Both the position numbers and the translations under genes were made by a program. A stretch of DNA of 64,000 nt from Euleptes europaea (taxonomy: Eukaryota; Chordata; Lepidosauria; Squamata; Sphaerodactylidae), in the NCBI RefSeq assembly GCF_029931775.1, contig NC_079325.1, forward strand, positions 24,533,461 through 24,597,460, given 5' to 3'. Positions within the stretch are counted from its first letter, which is position 1. Each line of letters starts with the position of its first letter. The notes under the pieces are model-generated. The model saw nothing but the letters and a program-made list of their open reading frames with translations, was not told the DNA's origin and searched no databases. Positions 43,658 through 55,300 of the stretch are shown here, piece by piece.

Positions 43658-43681
43658 GTGTGTGTGTGTGTGTGTGTGTGT
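43658..43681 (+). repeat. (TG)n microsatellite in the EBF2 promoter or 5' UTR
   Basis: About twelve TG units sit roughly 400 bp upstream of the start codon. Alternating purine-pyrimidine tracts of this kind can adopt Z-DNA and often vary in length between individuals. Confidence 0.95.
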
Positions 43682-44082
43682 TTTAACTCTCCCCCCCCCC
43701 GTGGATTAGGCAGCCGTCAATCCTCCCTCGTGACTCGGCAAAGCAGGTGATCCTTGCGAGCAAGGACCGGGGATGCCTTTTCGTCCCGGGCAGTGCTTCT
43801 TAGAAACGATGATCTCTCGCATCGGAAGAGGCTGATCGGAACAACTTTGCATTCTTTTTTTCCCTTTTTTTTTGCAAGAGCGGGGAGGGAAAACCGTCCT
43901 TTAAACAACAACAACAAATGCCCAAGTCGTCTTCCAAAGACTGAAGAAAGTGCGATCCGGCTGGACTTCCTTGGAATCTGCTGCACGCACGCGTGTGCGT
44001 GTGGTCCCCTGTCTGAAGTTTCCTTTGGCAACCGGAAGCATTGTTTTTTGGGGGGTTTGGGATAAACTTTTTTTGGTCTTAA

Positions 44083-44213
44083 ATGTTTGGGATCCAAGAT
44101 ACCTTAGGAAGAGGACCCATCCTGAAAGATAAGGTGCTGGGGTCGGAGATGGATCCCGTCCGGTCGTGGGTCAGGAACGTGGGGGTCGTGGACGCCAACG
44201 TAGCGGCGCAAAG
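44083..44213 (+). CDS. EBF2: EBF2 coding exon 1 (residues 1-43 plus 2 bases)
   Basis: The exon begins at ATG 44083 with [12 protein letters not shown] and ends in DANVAAQ plus AG, followed by a GTAATG donor. This ATG is chosen because the peptide matches the known EBF2 start from its first residue. The exon ends in phase 2, and the split codon becomes Ser44 on joining exon 2. It carries the variable N-terminal leader ahead of the DNA-binding domain. It lies in a CpG-rich block, with the 5' UTR presumably running upstream towards about 43.5-43.7 kb. The transcription start was not determined. Confidence 0.96.
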
Positions 44214-44885
44214 GTAATGTCCCCATCTCCTCTCCCGTCCCCTTTCCCTGTGGGCGTCCGCGTTATTACGATCGGAGAGTTCCGTGTGGTTTTCCGGTTT
44301 TCATTTATTTATTTTACTATCACAGTAAGCTAGCCACGCAGGGAAGCGGTCCGGCTTCCTCGGAGCGAGGTCAGTTTTTCTTTGCCCGGCAAAGAAGTTC
44401 CATTGAAATCAGCGCCCTGTTTGCTTCTCCCGGGCGACGAGGCGAGAGAAATTGGCAAGGGGGTGGGTTTCCTTCGGGCGAACGATGGGCTTCTGTTCTT
44501 CCCCAGAAAGCACTTTTCTGCAGCCCGACCCCGTGCATGTTTACTCAGAAGTAAAGCGGCACTGCATGTCAGCGAGTTTTACTCCCAGTAAGCCCGCGCA
44601 ACCTTGAACACCCGTCCCCTTAGAGCTGCTCCGAAATCAGCGGCGCTTAAATTTCCGCGCAAACGCCCTTAGGATTCGATGTCTGTAGATTTCTTAATCT
44701 GGAGCCTCCAGGCTCATTTGAAATCCCCTTCTGTTTTCTCTCCGGCCTGACTCCAAAGCCTCTCTCCTCAACACTTTACTTCGAAGTAAGATGCGTGGAA
44801 GAAGAGTCCTTGGACCTTGGATCCCGACTTCCTGGGATATCTAATAGCGATCCGGGGCATAGGTAACAGGGATACAGTCGTAGGT

Positions 44886-45052
44886 CAATTATGCATGGGA
44901 GGTTTTGCCACTCTTTAGAGGCACATTTTCCCCATCCAAATTCTCAAAACTCAACAATAAGCCCCCATGCAGAGTTTTGAAAACTCGCATGGGGAAAATG
45001 TACATCTAGACAGCGGCAAATCCAAGGCAAAACTTCCCGTGCATAAATGGCC
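44886..45052. mobile_element. Whole-element palindrome MITE in EBF2 intron 1
   Basis: Starts CAATTATGCATGGGAGG and ends CTTCCCGTGCATAAATGGCC. The left arm lacks the CTTGGATTTGCC block, so the arms differ in length. Loop orientation 1. Confidence 0.9.
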
Positions 45053-45326
45053 TTAGATTACACTTTCCAGGGAGTAAGGCTTAACTGCACTCAGTGGGAC
45101 TCACTTCTGAGTAAACATGCAGAAGATCCAGCTGCATGTCCTAATAAGTAGGCATACTTATTGGGATGCACGTTCCTTCAGATGCAAGCGATTTGTGACA
45201 CTGGGGAGGACCGGCTCTGGCCACCTTTGCTTGGCGATAAGTACATTTCCGGCAAGGGCAACCAACTCAGTGAAAGAGGAATCCGCTGGCCTCAATGGGG
45301 CTTCCTTCCAAGTCACGTAACAAATG

Positions 45327-45508
45327 GGCCATTTATGCATGGGAGGTTTTGCCTTGGATTTGCCGCTCTCTAGATGCACCTTTTCCCCATCCAAATTCTC
45401 AAAACTCTGAATGGGGGCTTATCGTTGAGTTTTGAGAATTTGGAAGGGGGAAAAGTGCATTTAGAGAGCAGCAAATCCAAGCCAAAACCTCCCGTGCATA
45501 AAGTGGCC
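45327..45508. mobile_element. Whole-element palindrome MITE in EBF2 intron 1
   Basis: Starts GGCCATTTATGCATGGGAGG and ends CTCCCGTGCATAAAGTGGCC. Loop orientation 2 (GGGGGCTTAT). Confidence 0.93.
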
Positions 45509-46155
45509 ATGGAGTTTGGGGATGGGAGGGGTGCTCAAATGCGTTTGATCTGAAAGTAAGTTCCACTGAAGGCATGAGTTAGATAGGCAGGACTTAGAAG
45601 GCATGGGGATCCGGGTCGAAAGGCCAGCGTCTGGGCCTACAGGAACACAGGCTGACCGAAGCGGGAGCTTGTTAACCAGGAGGCAACTTCGGGAAGGAGA
45701 CGTCCCCAGCCGCGCTTTCATCCTTCATCCATCCCTTTGAGAGAGATGGCGACTGTAGGAGACTTGGGAGCCTGAACGTGCTTTACTCAGAAGTAACCGC
45801 CGAGGTCAGTGGGAAGTCCCGGCAAGAAGAAGACGGGATCGCAGCCCTGGAAGGCTCCAAAAGGATGTCCTCGGCAAAGGCAGAGGTCGCCGGCCGGTTC
45901 CGACGCATCCCGGGGCCCAGAAGCGAAGGTGCTCCAGATATTCTTCGCTGCCTGCAGGCGTTTGCCTTTCCAGATTGGGCGAGCCGAGGAGGTGGTGAGA
46001 GCAAAGTGGTCCTCAATACATTTCCTCTGGAGGAAATTTCCCAGCGATTTCTGGAGTACCTGTTTCCAGGTAAGGTTACTTTTTGGGCAGCGGATGCCCC
46101 GAATGCCGAAACTGCTGCGCGCTCTTGTAACGATGCGCCCACGGACTACTGTGTG

Positions 46156-46395
46156 TTGTGTGTGAAGTGCCTTCAGGTCGCCTCCGACTCGTGGAGACCC
46201 CATGAATCAAAGTTCTCCAAAAGGTCCTATCTTTGAAGCCTTGCTCAGATCTTGCAAACTGAGGGCTGTAGCTTCCTTTATTGAGTCCATCTCTTGTTGG
46301 GTCTTCCTCTTTTCCTGCTGCCCTCCACTTTTCCGAGCCTGACTATCTTTTCCAGTGACTCGTCTTCTCATAAAGTGACCGAAATACGATAGCGC
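46156..46395 (-). mobile_element. BovB (RTE) LINE 3' end in EBF2 intron 1
   Basis: The minus strand reads YFGH-like, SLEKIVRLGKVEGSRKRGRP-like, RDGLNKGS-like, DLSKASKIGPF-like, then CGAGTCGGAGGCGACCTGAA and CACTTCACAC. Diverged, 5'-truncated. Confidence 0.82.
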
Positions 46396-46539
46396 TCACG
46401 GACTACCCATCTGCATTGGGAATCGCCTCCGCTGCAGCCACCCAATTGCTTCGGCCAGGAGGTTTTGGTGACTTGAACGCGGCGTTCCAGCGCACCCTTG
46501 CTTGAGAGTAAGCCTACCGGCCTCGGAAGGGCTTCCTTC

Positions 46540-46800
46540 TGCAAACACACCGCGTGGGCTGCGCGATCCCCCCTCCACGGATCTCCCCTCCGACGGGAAG
46601 CCCGCCTGCTCCCCTCCCACCCGAGACGGCGTGGGAAAGGTTCCCCTTCCAGGCCGGGGCCCGGCTCTTCCAGACGACGGAAGCGAGCGGACCAGAAAGT
46701 CCGTCCGGCAGGAGAGCGAACATAAACATCCATCTTCCCGCCCCCCCGTGCCGAAAAAGCCACGGGATCCGCTTCTGCCCCCCCGCTGATGATTCTAGCA
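46540..46800. promoter_or_regulatory. CpG-rich block in EBF2 intron 1
   Basis: Dense CpG (GCGCGATCC, GACGGCGTGGG, GACGACGGAAGCGAGCGG) about 2.4 kb into intron 1. Long overlapping frames here are due to composition. Possible intronic CpG island or alternative promoter; function is inferred only. Confidence 0.4.
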
Positions 46801-47892
46801 GTTCTTCCTTCCCACATGGAGGCAGGAAAACAAACAAACGAGAGAGCCGGAGCCCAAGGAAATGAAGGATCCCGTCATGGTGGTGTCACCCGAGTTAAAC
46901 GAAAATCTAAATGCAAGGAAACTATTGGGGGAAAGTGGGAGGGGCGGCGGGACAGCAAACTTGCACGAGGCGCTCAAGAATACCTGCTCAGAAGTAAATC
47001 CCGCAAATTCCCTTAGGCTTACTCTCCGGTAAGGATTGCAATCTGACTTGAATCAAAGGAGGGGGGTTTGGGGGATCAGCAACCGATCGAAGAGGTTTTG
47101 CTTTTTGGGGGGGGGGGATGTGATGGAGCAATCCGAGAATTTAACCCGGAGCAACCGCTGGGAAATCACCCTGAAACAGATCTACCAAAAACAATAAGCC
47201 CCACTGAACTCTCCGGGACTTCTGGAGAGGCCCGTAGGATGAAGCCGTGCGCAAGACCCGAGCGTGTGCGGATTTACTCAGAAGTAAGTCCCGCTGACTC
47301 GGACTGTGTTCGTTTCCCAAGGAAGTCGAGAACTGCAGTCCTGGAGCCCTGCGAATGCGAACGCAGCAAGTTTGCAAAATTAGGCACGCTTGCTGGGGAA
47401 TAAGAATTTGGTGGGACTTGCGTCCGAGTAGACCACGCCAAAGGTCGGCCCTGCGGCATGGCAACGCTTCTTCCAAAGTTAATAGCAATAAATACTGTTC
47501 TTGCAGGGGAGTAAATCCGATTGAACTGAGTGGGACTCCCTTCAGAGTAAACGCATGTAAAATCGAGTTGTCCGACTTGAAAAGAAAGAAATAACCGAAT
47601 CGGTATACACGGCTTTGGAGCAAGACCCAAGGAGTTCGGTCCCACAAAGCCCCATTTATTTTGTTTTTCAACGTTCAAGTCACAACTGGCCGGCAGAACT
47701 CCGACCCTGAGCAGTTCGGCTTGGGGGTCAGTTTGACTGGATCCCTCCTTGCCCCGAAGAGCCCTTGATTCCATCGGCCCGGGCTTGGAAATGAGCGGGG
47801 GTGGGGTGGGGTGGGGGGTGAGGCGAAGGGAAAGAGTCCCGTCCACAACACGCGGTGGAATCATCAGTTACTCCTCCGGAGACGGTCGCCCC

Positions 47893-48054
47893 GGCCATTT
47901 ATGCATGGGGTTTTTTTTGTTGTTTTTTGCCTTGCCTCTCTCTAGATGCACATTTCCCCCCATCCAAATCCCCCAAACTCAACAATAAGCCCCCATGCAG
48001 AGTTTTGAATTTGGATGGGGGAAATGTGTGCATCTAGAGAGCGGCAAATCCAAG
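47893..48054. mobile_element. Whole-element palindrome MITE, right end lost
   Basis: Starts GGCCATTTATGCATGGGG with a poly-T interruption; the right arm stops at GCGGCAAATCCAAG and runs into a poly-C tract. Loop orientation 1. Confidence 0.88.
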
Positions 48055-48711
48055 CGCCCCCCCCCCCCCTTACCCGCCGCAGCCCTGGGCGGCGGGGCTG
48101 GTTTCCGAGTAAACGGGCCGAGGGCCGGCACGTTTGGAGGGCAATTCGTAATTGGCGATTTGCAAATCCGGCCTTCGACGTGAATAACCGCGGCGGTTTG
48201 ACTTGAGGAAAGTTTCTCGGTAATCCACGAACTTTCCCCAGACGGCTAAATTCGGGGGGGACGTTTTCTCCCAGATCCACATGCGTGGAATCGGAGAGAG
48301 CCAGGAGTGTGTGTGTGTGTGGGGGGGGTAATTCGTTTTGTGGATCCGAATTTATTTATTTATTCCTAATGGGGATGAGACCAGAAGCGAAGACCCCCCC
48401 CCCCGGTCAGAAACTGGCGACCTTGCAAGAGAAAGCCTGACCTTCCGACGGCTGGGTTGGGCCTCAAAGACCTGGGTCGTTGCGAGGGGTTCTCCAGCTG
48501 GCGCGGAGGCGTGTTTCCTTGGAAGTAAGTCCCGCTGGTTTCAATGGGGCTTGCAGCCCAGGAAGCCTGTGTCAAAAGTGGAACTCGAAAGAGGGCAAAA
48601 GGGCAAAAAACGACCAACGGAGATGCGTTGGACACCTTGGATAACACCCCCCCCCCCGGTGTTGCTGTCCGGCTTCGGATCTTGGAGCCTGCCCGGCCTT
48701 ACAGGTCGATC

Positions 48712-48891
48712 GCCATATACGCATGGAAGGTTTTGCCTTGGATTTGCCTCTCTCTAGATGCAAATTTCCCCCATCTGAGTTCTCAAAACTCTGCATGGGG
48801 GCTTATTGTTAAGTTTTGGGGATTTGGATGGGGAAAGTGTACATCTAGAGAGTGGCAAATCCAAGCCAAAACCTCCCATGCGTAAATGGCC
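48712..48891. mobile_element. Whole-element palindrome MITE in EBF2 intron 1
   Basis: Starts GCCATATACGCATGGAAGG and ends CTCCCATGCGTAAATGGCC. Loop orientation 2. Confidence 0.92.
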
Positions 48892-49139
48892 CTAAAAGTT
48901 CCGGGTTATTTCTCACGCTGAGAAATAAGCCCAAGGTGTATGTATGAGAGAGAAAGAGAGAGAGAGAAATTTTTAAAAAGAATAGTCCCAGGAATGGCTT
49001 CTTCTCACCCCAACCAAGTCCCTTCGACTTAGTTATTGCTTAAATAAGGGGGGATCCACCTCGGTCCTGGGACTCAGGGGCCCACCTATGGCAGGCCTTC
49101 GGGGGTTCCCTTCTAAAGTATTCATACATCCATGTCTTA

Positions 49140-49877
<738 letters not shown>

Positions 49878-50282
49878 TGAGCATGCCTTCGACTGCGAAG
49901 GGACCGGCTTCTGAGATTTAAAAAAAGGTCTGGGGAGCAGGGCGCGGTCCGCGATCCATCAGCCAAACGTTCACACTTCGCGGATCGCCGTCTGGAAAAC
50001 TTCGGGAAACTCCAGTTCCCTGGCAGAAGGGCCTGCCTCGGCCCCATGCTTTCGGGAGCAGGGGAGTCCCTCGGTGTTCAGCCGTGCAAGACAACCCTAT
50101 GTAGAATCATTCCAGTCTAAATCCGTTGAAATTGCGGGCCTTTGACTGGAGCAACGCTGCATAGGATCGCACTGCGAACGGCCTGGTCGTTTTAGCCCAG
50201 AAGCACGAGCCGTCTAAGAAGTTCTGTAGCGCCATGAACACGGCGTCCCCTCCGTCCGGCTACTCGCTGGTCGGCGCCCTTC

Positions 50283-50469
50283 GCCATTTATGCATGGGAG
50301 GTTTTGCCTTGGATTTGCCCCTCTCTAGATGCACATTCTCCACCCCCCCCCCATCAGAATCCTCAAAACTCTGCATGGGGGCTTATTTGTGAGATATGAG
50401 AATTTGGATGGAGAAAATGCGCCTCTAAAGAGTGGCGAATCCGAGGCAAAACCTCCCGTGCATAATTGT
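50283..50469. mobile_element. Whole-element palindrome MITE in EBF2 intron 2
   Basis: Starts GCCATTTATGCATGGGAGG and ends CCTCCCGTGCATAATTGTC, with a poly-C interruption in the left arm. Loop orientation 2. Confidence 0.92.
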
Positions 50470-51109
50470 CTCTTGTCAATTTCCTCCTGCAAGAGCAACT
50501 CCCCTTGTCAATTTCACCCGCTCCAAACGGCGGACTGGGTAGCAGCAACAATGTGCGGAGCGAACCTCAGCCCGAGTTCTCTGCGTTGTGAGTCCCGCGG
50601 AGTTCCACGGTCTTGCTTCCCCTTAGCTGTATCTGAAGAAGTGACCTGTGACTCAGGGAAGCTCATTCCCTGCCCGAAATTTTGTTAGTCTTCAAGGTGC
50701 TACTGGACTCTTGCTCTTTCCAGTTACTTCCTCTCAAGTGATGATTTCACTCCGTTCCCAGCAAGATCGTGCCGAACTTAATTTAGACTGACCCGCTGCT
50801 CTCGGCGACTAGTTCCCAATTCCCTTCCATTTTTACTACAGCCCTCTTCCCGTATGACTTTTATACATGCGGGTCTCATCAGCCGCAGCAGAGCCTTTTT
50901 TGGTGGGCAAAGGAGACCCTTCCTCCCTAGTAGAAAAGCTGGCTGGATCTTTTTGGGGGCGGGTGGCGAATGGGAGAAGGACGGAGAGGCTGGGAGGAAT
51001 CAAATCGGAATGACACATGTTTAAACGTAAGGTCGTATCAGGTTTTACGTCTAGCAGGAGGTGGCTGAGGCACCGGTTAATCTTTTCCTTTTGTCCTGAT
51101 GCACCCAAA

Positions 51110-51340
51110 AAAGAAACGAATAGACGCGCTGATGAGTTTAGAGTGAAGGCTCCAGCATAGAGCTGGCCTGAGTTCAAATCCCTTCTCAGCCAGGCAACTG
51201 CGGCCAGTGGCTCTCCCCATTTGATCTCCGTAACAACCCCGTCCGAAATCACAAGGGGATTTTGGGGACAAAATGGGGGAGAATCCTGTATGCCGCCTCC
51301 AGCTTTTTGGCGGAAAGGCGGCATACAAAGTCATTTGGCG
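51110..51340 (+). repeat. Sauria-type tRNA SINE in EBF2 intron 2, diverged
   Basis: TGAGTTCAAATCCCTTCTCA (B box), GATCTCCGTAACAACCCCGT, TCCTGTATGCCGCCTCCAGC and GGCGGAAAGGCGGCATACAA are in Sauria order. A second 3' piece lies at 51660-51760. Confidence 0.65.
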
Positions 51341-51932
51341 GGGGGGGGGGAGTATTAAATTAGATTAAAATAAAGGGTTAGCTCCTTCTGGCTTCTCAGA
51401 TTTTCGAAATTTCTTCGCCAGTGAACGCAAATACATTTCCCTTTTAATAATAAATGTAACTCTGAAAGTTAACGTTCTTCGGCTTTCCCAGTTTACTGAA
51501 ATTCCGAGAAATGTCATGGCTTAATGTCACAATTCCTTGGGCGTGCTAAAACCGAAGCAAAACAACGCTTCGAAGACGTCCGTTTTCACCGCGGGACCTG
51601 TGCCAGAAACAACCTCTCCGGCGTAGGGTCAGAAGTGGCAAGCCAGGGAGGTTCAAATTTGCCCTCGGTAAACAATGAGGATGGGTCTAACCTGCCTCGC
51701 GGGGATGTTGTGAGGATAAAACCGGGAGGAAGAGGCAGGCTGTCCCGGATGCTTGTGGAATAAGGGTCGGGTTTAAAATACAGGAAATAATAAAGTAAGG
51801 CATGGGAAGGAAGGAAACATGAGCAGGATTTTTTCTTTCTCGCAGAAACCAGTTTTCAGCTCCCGTTGTGAGCGCCACAACAGAGCGCACCATTACACGG
51901 GAGTAAGCCCCGCGGGACAAATTGGGGACTTT

Positions 51933-52110
51933 GGCCATTTATGCATGGGAAGTTTTGCCTTGGATTTACCGCTCTAGAAGCACATTTCCCCCATCCGAAA
52001 TCTCAAAATTCTGCATGGGGGCTTATTGTTGAGTTTTGAGAATTTAGATGGGGAAAATGTGCATCTAAAGAGTGGCAAATCCAAGGCAAAACTTCCCATG
52101 CATAAATGGT
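51933..52110. mobile_element. Whole-element palindrome MITE in EBF2 intron 2
   Basis: Starts GGCCATTTATGCATGGGAAG and ends CTTCCCATGCATAAATGG; the G-to-A change in GGGAAG is mirrored by CTTCCC in the right arm. CTTTG flanks both sides (51928-51932 and 52111-52115), a possible short target duplication. Loop orientation 2; 204 bp before exon 3. Confidence 0.93.
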
Positions 52111-52313
52111 CTTTGTTCCCAATACCCAGAAAGCTTATGGGATGGGGGGGGGGGGAGAGAAGAAGGTCAATTTGTTGCAAGAAGAAAACTGAAAGAGAGA
52201 GAAACACATACTTCTTCTGGACAGAGAATCCCAATCATGCCCAGGCTTTACTTGATAAACTGAATCTTGCCTTTGCGAACTGTCTTTCTGACGCCCCTCC
52301 CTTTTCTCTGCAG

Positions 52314-52377
52314 GAACAAGGCAACGAAAAAACTAACAACGGCACCCATTACAAACTGCAGCTCCTCTATAGCAACG
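52314..52377 (+). CDS. EBF2: EBF2 coding exon 3 (residues 97-117 plus 1 base)
   Basis: The exon encodes EQGNEKTNNGTHYKLQLLYS then N and the first base of a Gly codon. It follows a CTCTGCAG acceptor and precedes a GTGAGT donor. At 64 bp it is short, as in vertebrate EBF genes. It continues the DNA-binding domain in frame from exon 2 (phase 0 to phase 1). The THYKLQLLYSN reading agrees with EBF2. Confidence 0.96.
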
Positions 52378-52784
52378 GTGAGTCAATTCCCCTCCCTTTT
52401 CTGCAAATGTGGGTGGAAGCCGAAGTCCCCTGAAAGAGTCCCCTTTGCTATGAGGCTGGAACGAGAGAAAATCCCTCAGAAGCTGGAAAGCCAGACTGTT
52501 ACTCCGGGCATGGAGGCTCCTCCCCCTTTGGACTCCAGTGAACTGATGCTGCAGGTTTGGGGAGTGTTTCCAAAACCTCTCCAACCTGTTTGACCAACAC
52601 TTTCTTTGCTCATCCAGGGCAACACTCTTTCAGACAATTGGCTGTCTCTGGCTTGAATTTCCCTCTCCTCATGGAGGATTGTGGGAAGAGGACTGTGTGT
52701 CTGCTCTGGGGTCAGGAGCTAAGCCTACCTGGACAGGCTTTCTCCAGTTCTGTAGAAATAATTAAATGGTAGCAGTAGTAGTGA

Positions 52785-53003
52785 ACACACGAATGAATGA
52801 AGCTGCCTTATAGTGAACCAGACCCTTGGTCCATCAAAGTCAGTATTGTCTACTCAGACCGGCAGCGGCTCTCCAGGGTCTCAGGCAGGGGACTTTCACA
52901 TCACCTACTTGCCTAGTCCCTTTAAATGGAGATGCTGGGGATTGAACCCGGGACCTTCTGCATGCCAAGCAGATGCTCTACCACTGAGCCACAGCCCCTC
53001 CCC
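52785..53003 (-). repeat. tRNA-Ala-like SINE in EBF2 intron 3
   Basis: The minus strand reads GGAGGGGCTGTGGCTCAGTG, GCTTGGCATGCAGAAGGTCC, GGTTCAATCC to AAGGCAGCTTCATTC. It fills more than a quarter of the 784-bp intron. Confidence 0.92.
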
Positions 53004-53161
53004 AGTGTGTGTAAGGGGGGGACACATCAAACTAGATCAGTGTGTGGAAGGGCCAGGAAGAGTTCTAAGGGAACAGGAATGGGTTCCATGAATGGGAAAA
53101 TAAATCCTTTGTGAGAGTCTGACTCCCCTCCCCCCTGTTGCTTTCTCCATGCTCCCTGCAG

Positions 53162-53217
53162 GTGTCAGAACTGAACAAGATCTCTTTGTCAGACTCATTG
53201 ACTCGGTCACCAAACAG
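53162..53217 (+). CDS. EBF2: EBF2 coding exon 4 (residues 118-136)
   Basis: The acceptor is CCCTGCAG and the donor is GTAAGA. The exon completes Gly118 and encodes VRTEQDLFVRLIDSVTKQ. I recall mammalian EBF2 as having DLYVRL, so the Phe here is a conservative change. It is 56 bp, enters in phase 1 and ends in phase 0. It is flanked by short introns of 784 and 517 bp, each carrying a tRNA-Ala-like SINE on the minus strand. Confidence 0.95.
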
Positions 53218-53390
53218 GTAAGATCAGGCCAATTTCTCTTTGCAAAATCCATTCCATTTGTGTCCTTAGTTTCCTCATCTGGTTTTTCTCGGTGCTGTTT
53301 TCTTCTCACACAAAACAGCGTCCACAGTATCTTCTGGTATCTGTAATATCTAAACCATTTCCAGTGGAGTCTTTTCATGCATAGAGGCCT

Positions 53391-53597
53391 GAACACATGA
53401 ACACATGAAGCTGCCTTATACTGAACCAGACCCTTGGTCCATCAAAGTCAATACCAGCGGCGGCTCTCCAGGGTCTCAGGCGGAGGTCTTTCACATCACC
53501 TACTTGCCTCGTCCCTTTAATTGGAGATGCCAGGGATTGAACCTGGAACCTTCTGCATGCCAAGCAGACGCTCTACCACTGTGCCATGGCCCATCCC
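53391..53597 (-). repeat. tRNA-Ala-like SINE in EBF2 intron 4
   Basis: The minus strand reads ATGGGCCATGGCACAGTGGT, GCTTGGCATGCAGAAGGTTC to AAGGCAGCTTCATGTGTTC, with a small deletion in the body. It makes up about 40 percent of the 517-bp intron. Confidence 0.92.
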
Positions 53598-53734
53598 CCT
53601 CCTGCTTTTTACCAAAGGGCCACTGCACAAGCATAGCAATTTCCAGGCCTTATGCATATATAGTTAAAAAATATATAGGAGAGAATAAAAAAGAAATGAA
53701 TTCTCAGACACTTTTCCCACCTCTTTTTAAATAG

Positions 53735-53808
53735 CCCATCGCCTATGAAGGACAAAACAAGAATCCAGAAATGTGCAGAGTTCTACTTACTCACGAAGTC
53801 ATGTGCAG
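53735..53808 (+). CDS. EBF2: EBF2 coding exon 5 (residues 137-160 plus 2 bases), first zinc-knuckle ligands
   Basis: The acceptor is an unusually A/T-containing TTTTTAAATAG and the donor is GTAAGA. The exon encodes PIAYEGQNKNPEMCRVLLTH then EVMC plus AG. His156 and Cys160 are the first two ligands of the COE zinc knuckle, and the other two come from exon 6. It ends in phase 2. The 6.8-kb intron 5 follows. Confidence 0.96.
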
Positions 53809-54772
53809 GTAAGAAGATGACTATGACCTCATGGGTGTGATGCATTATTTACACAATCCAAGAGACAGGGAATGTTGCCTTTGCCATAGCATTAAAAAAG
53901 TCAAGATCGCTCTAAGGAAGACTTTACAGGTGCTACTTCGAGTCCTCTTCAGTCCTCTCTCACGGTTGCTGTGGATGTGGAAAATAGCAGGCACTTTAAA
54001 ATGCAGCTGTGCAAAACATTTTGAGTGCCCTTGTATTGTGTATCTGAATAGACCGAAGGCCACACAAGAATAAAGTGCCTTTCCACCCCTCTGCACTTTA
54101 CAAAGCATGTGCGATTTTTAATCGGGAGGAGTTTTAACTGATCTGCAATGCATGTTCATGGTCTGTTTGCTTCTTGAAACAATCAGTCCTGTTGCTACAA
54201 CTCTGAAAGATCCAAGTAGAATCCAGACCTTGCTAGAGGTCTCTATGGGGGAAATGGCGTGTGTGATCTAGGACTACATTTCTTTAGACAAGATCCTTTT
54301 TCAAACTTGGAAAATAGAAACTGAATTAGGTGTGTTTCCTCAGTTGGCAGTAAATAAACATTGTCCAGAAATCAATAAGATCACCAGTTTTGTAGCTCTG
54401 TAGGGGTGCAAGAAGACACACATTAAGTGGAGAAGCTCTGTAAAGGTGTTAGAGATTGCCTTAGTAATTATCTCTAATTCATTTATGGGGCTTCTCCACT
54501 GAACAATTTTCTCTCTTGTCATGGTAGCATGCTAAGATGGTGTTTTACATAAAATATTTCTCAGTGCCTTAAACAGTAAGGCCCAGTCGGCACCCATCTT
54601 TGTTGTTCCCCTCCCCCCTTCTCCTTTTCTTGCTGCCTCTGGGGCTGCAGTATTTAGAACACCAATCAATTAAAAAACCTGTGGTCAAGTAAAAATATGC
54701 CAGGATATTAACTGGGCAACAGATTTTGAAAATAATTCATGCTGTTTCCGGATGCAAATTCTTATCACGAGG

Positions 54773-54973
54773 GCTAGCCTGATCTCGTCAGATCTCAGAA
54801 ACTAAGCAGGGTCACCCCTGGTTAGTATTTGGATGGGAGACCACCAAGGAATACCAGGGTTGCTGTGCAGAGGAAGGCACTGGCAAACCACCTGTTAGTC
54901 TCTTGCCATGAAAACCCCAAAAAGGGGTCGCCATAAGTCGGCTGTGACTTGAAGGCACTTTACACACACACAT
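54773..54973 (+). repeat. 5S-rRNA-derived SINE in EBF2 intron 5
   Basis: GATCTCGTCAGATCTCAGAA, CTAAGCAGGGTCACCCCTGG and GTATTTGGATGGGAGACCAC are 5S-like; the GTCGCCATAAGTCGGCTGTG tail and CACACACA end are BovB-like. The first 20-30 bp of the head are missing. Confidence 0.9.
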
Positions 54974-55234
54974 CATCTTTGAAGAGGCATTCCCCCTTTT
55001 CAGACACAGGAGGGAATGCCTCTCTCTCAGAAGATGTTTGCTGTGACACCATGTGTGTAACTTCAAAACTCAGGAAGATCCCTCTTCCCACCCCCACAAT
55101 GCTTGCTTTTATTCCAAAGCTAGTTTGCACAGATATCATCAGTTAAAAGGCATATGATGAATCTATTAAGATTCTTCTAACTAGCCTATCCTGATGCAAA
55201 CTGTCAGTGTTCTCATATTAAATGGGTTGGGGTA

Positions 55235-55294
55235 GATCTTCAAGTGACAGCTAAAATCAACTGTGATCTTCAAGTGACAGCTAAAATCAACTGT
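55235..55294. repeat. Exact 30-bp tandem duplication in EBF2 intron 5
   Basis: Two identical 30-bp units starting GATCTTCAAGTGACAGC, followed by the first 6 bp of a third. Confidence 0.97.
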
Positions 55295-55300
55295 GATCTT

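Larger units (their letters stand above)
43240..44300 (+). promoter_or_regulatory. EBF2: CpG-rich EBF2 promoter, 5' UTR and exon 1 region
   Basis: CpG dinucleotides are dense here (for example GCGCGCCCC near 43510 and CGCCGCGGCTTCGAGCG near 43590), whereas CpGs are sparse in the 1-35 kb stretch. The block covers the EBF2 start codon. No clear TATA box is seen at a fitting distance. It is inferred to be the promoter CpG island from its position and composition; limits are by eye. Confidence 0.75.
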
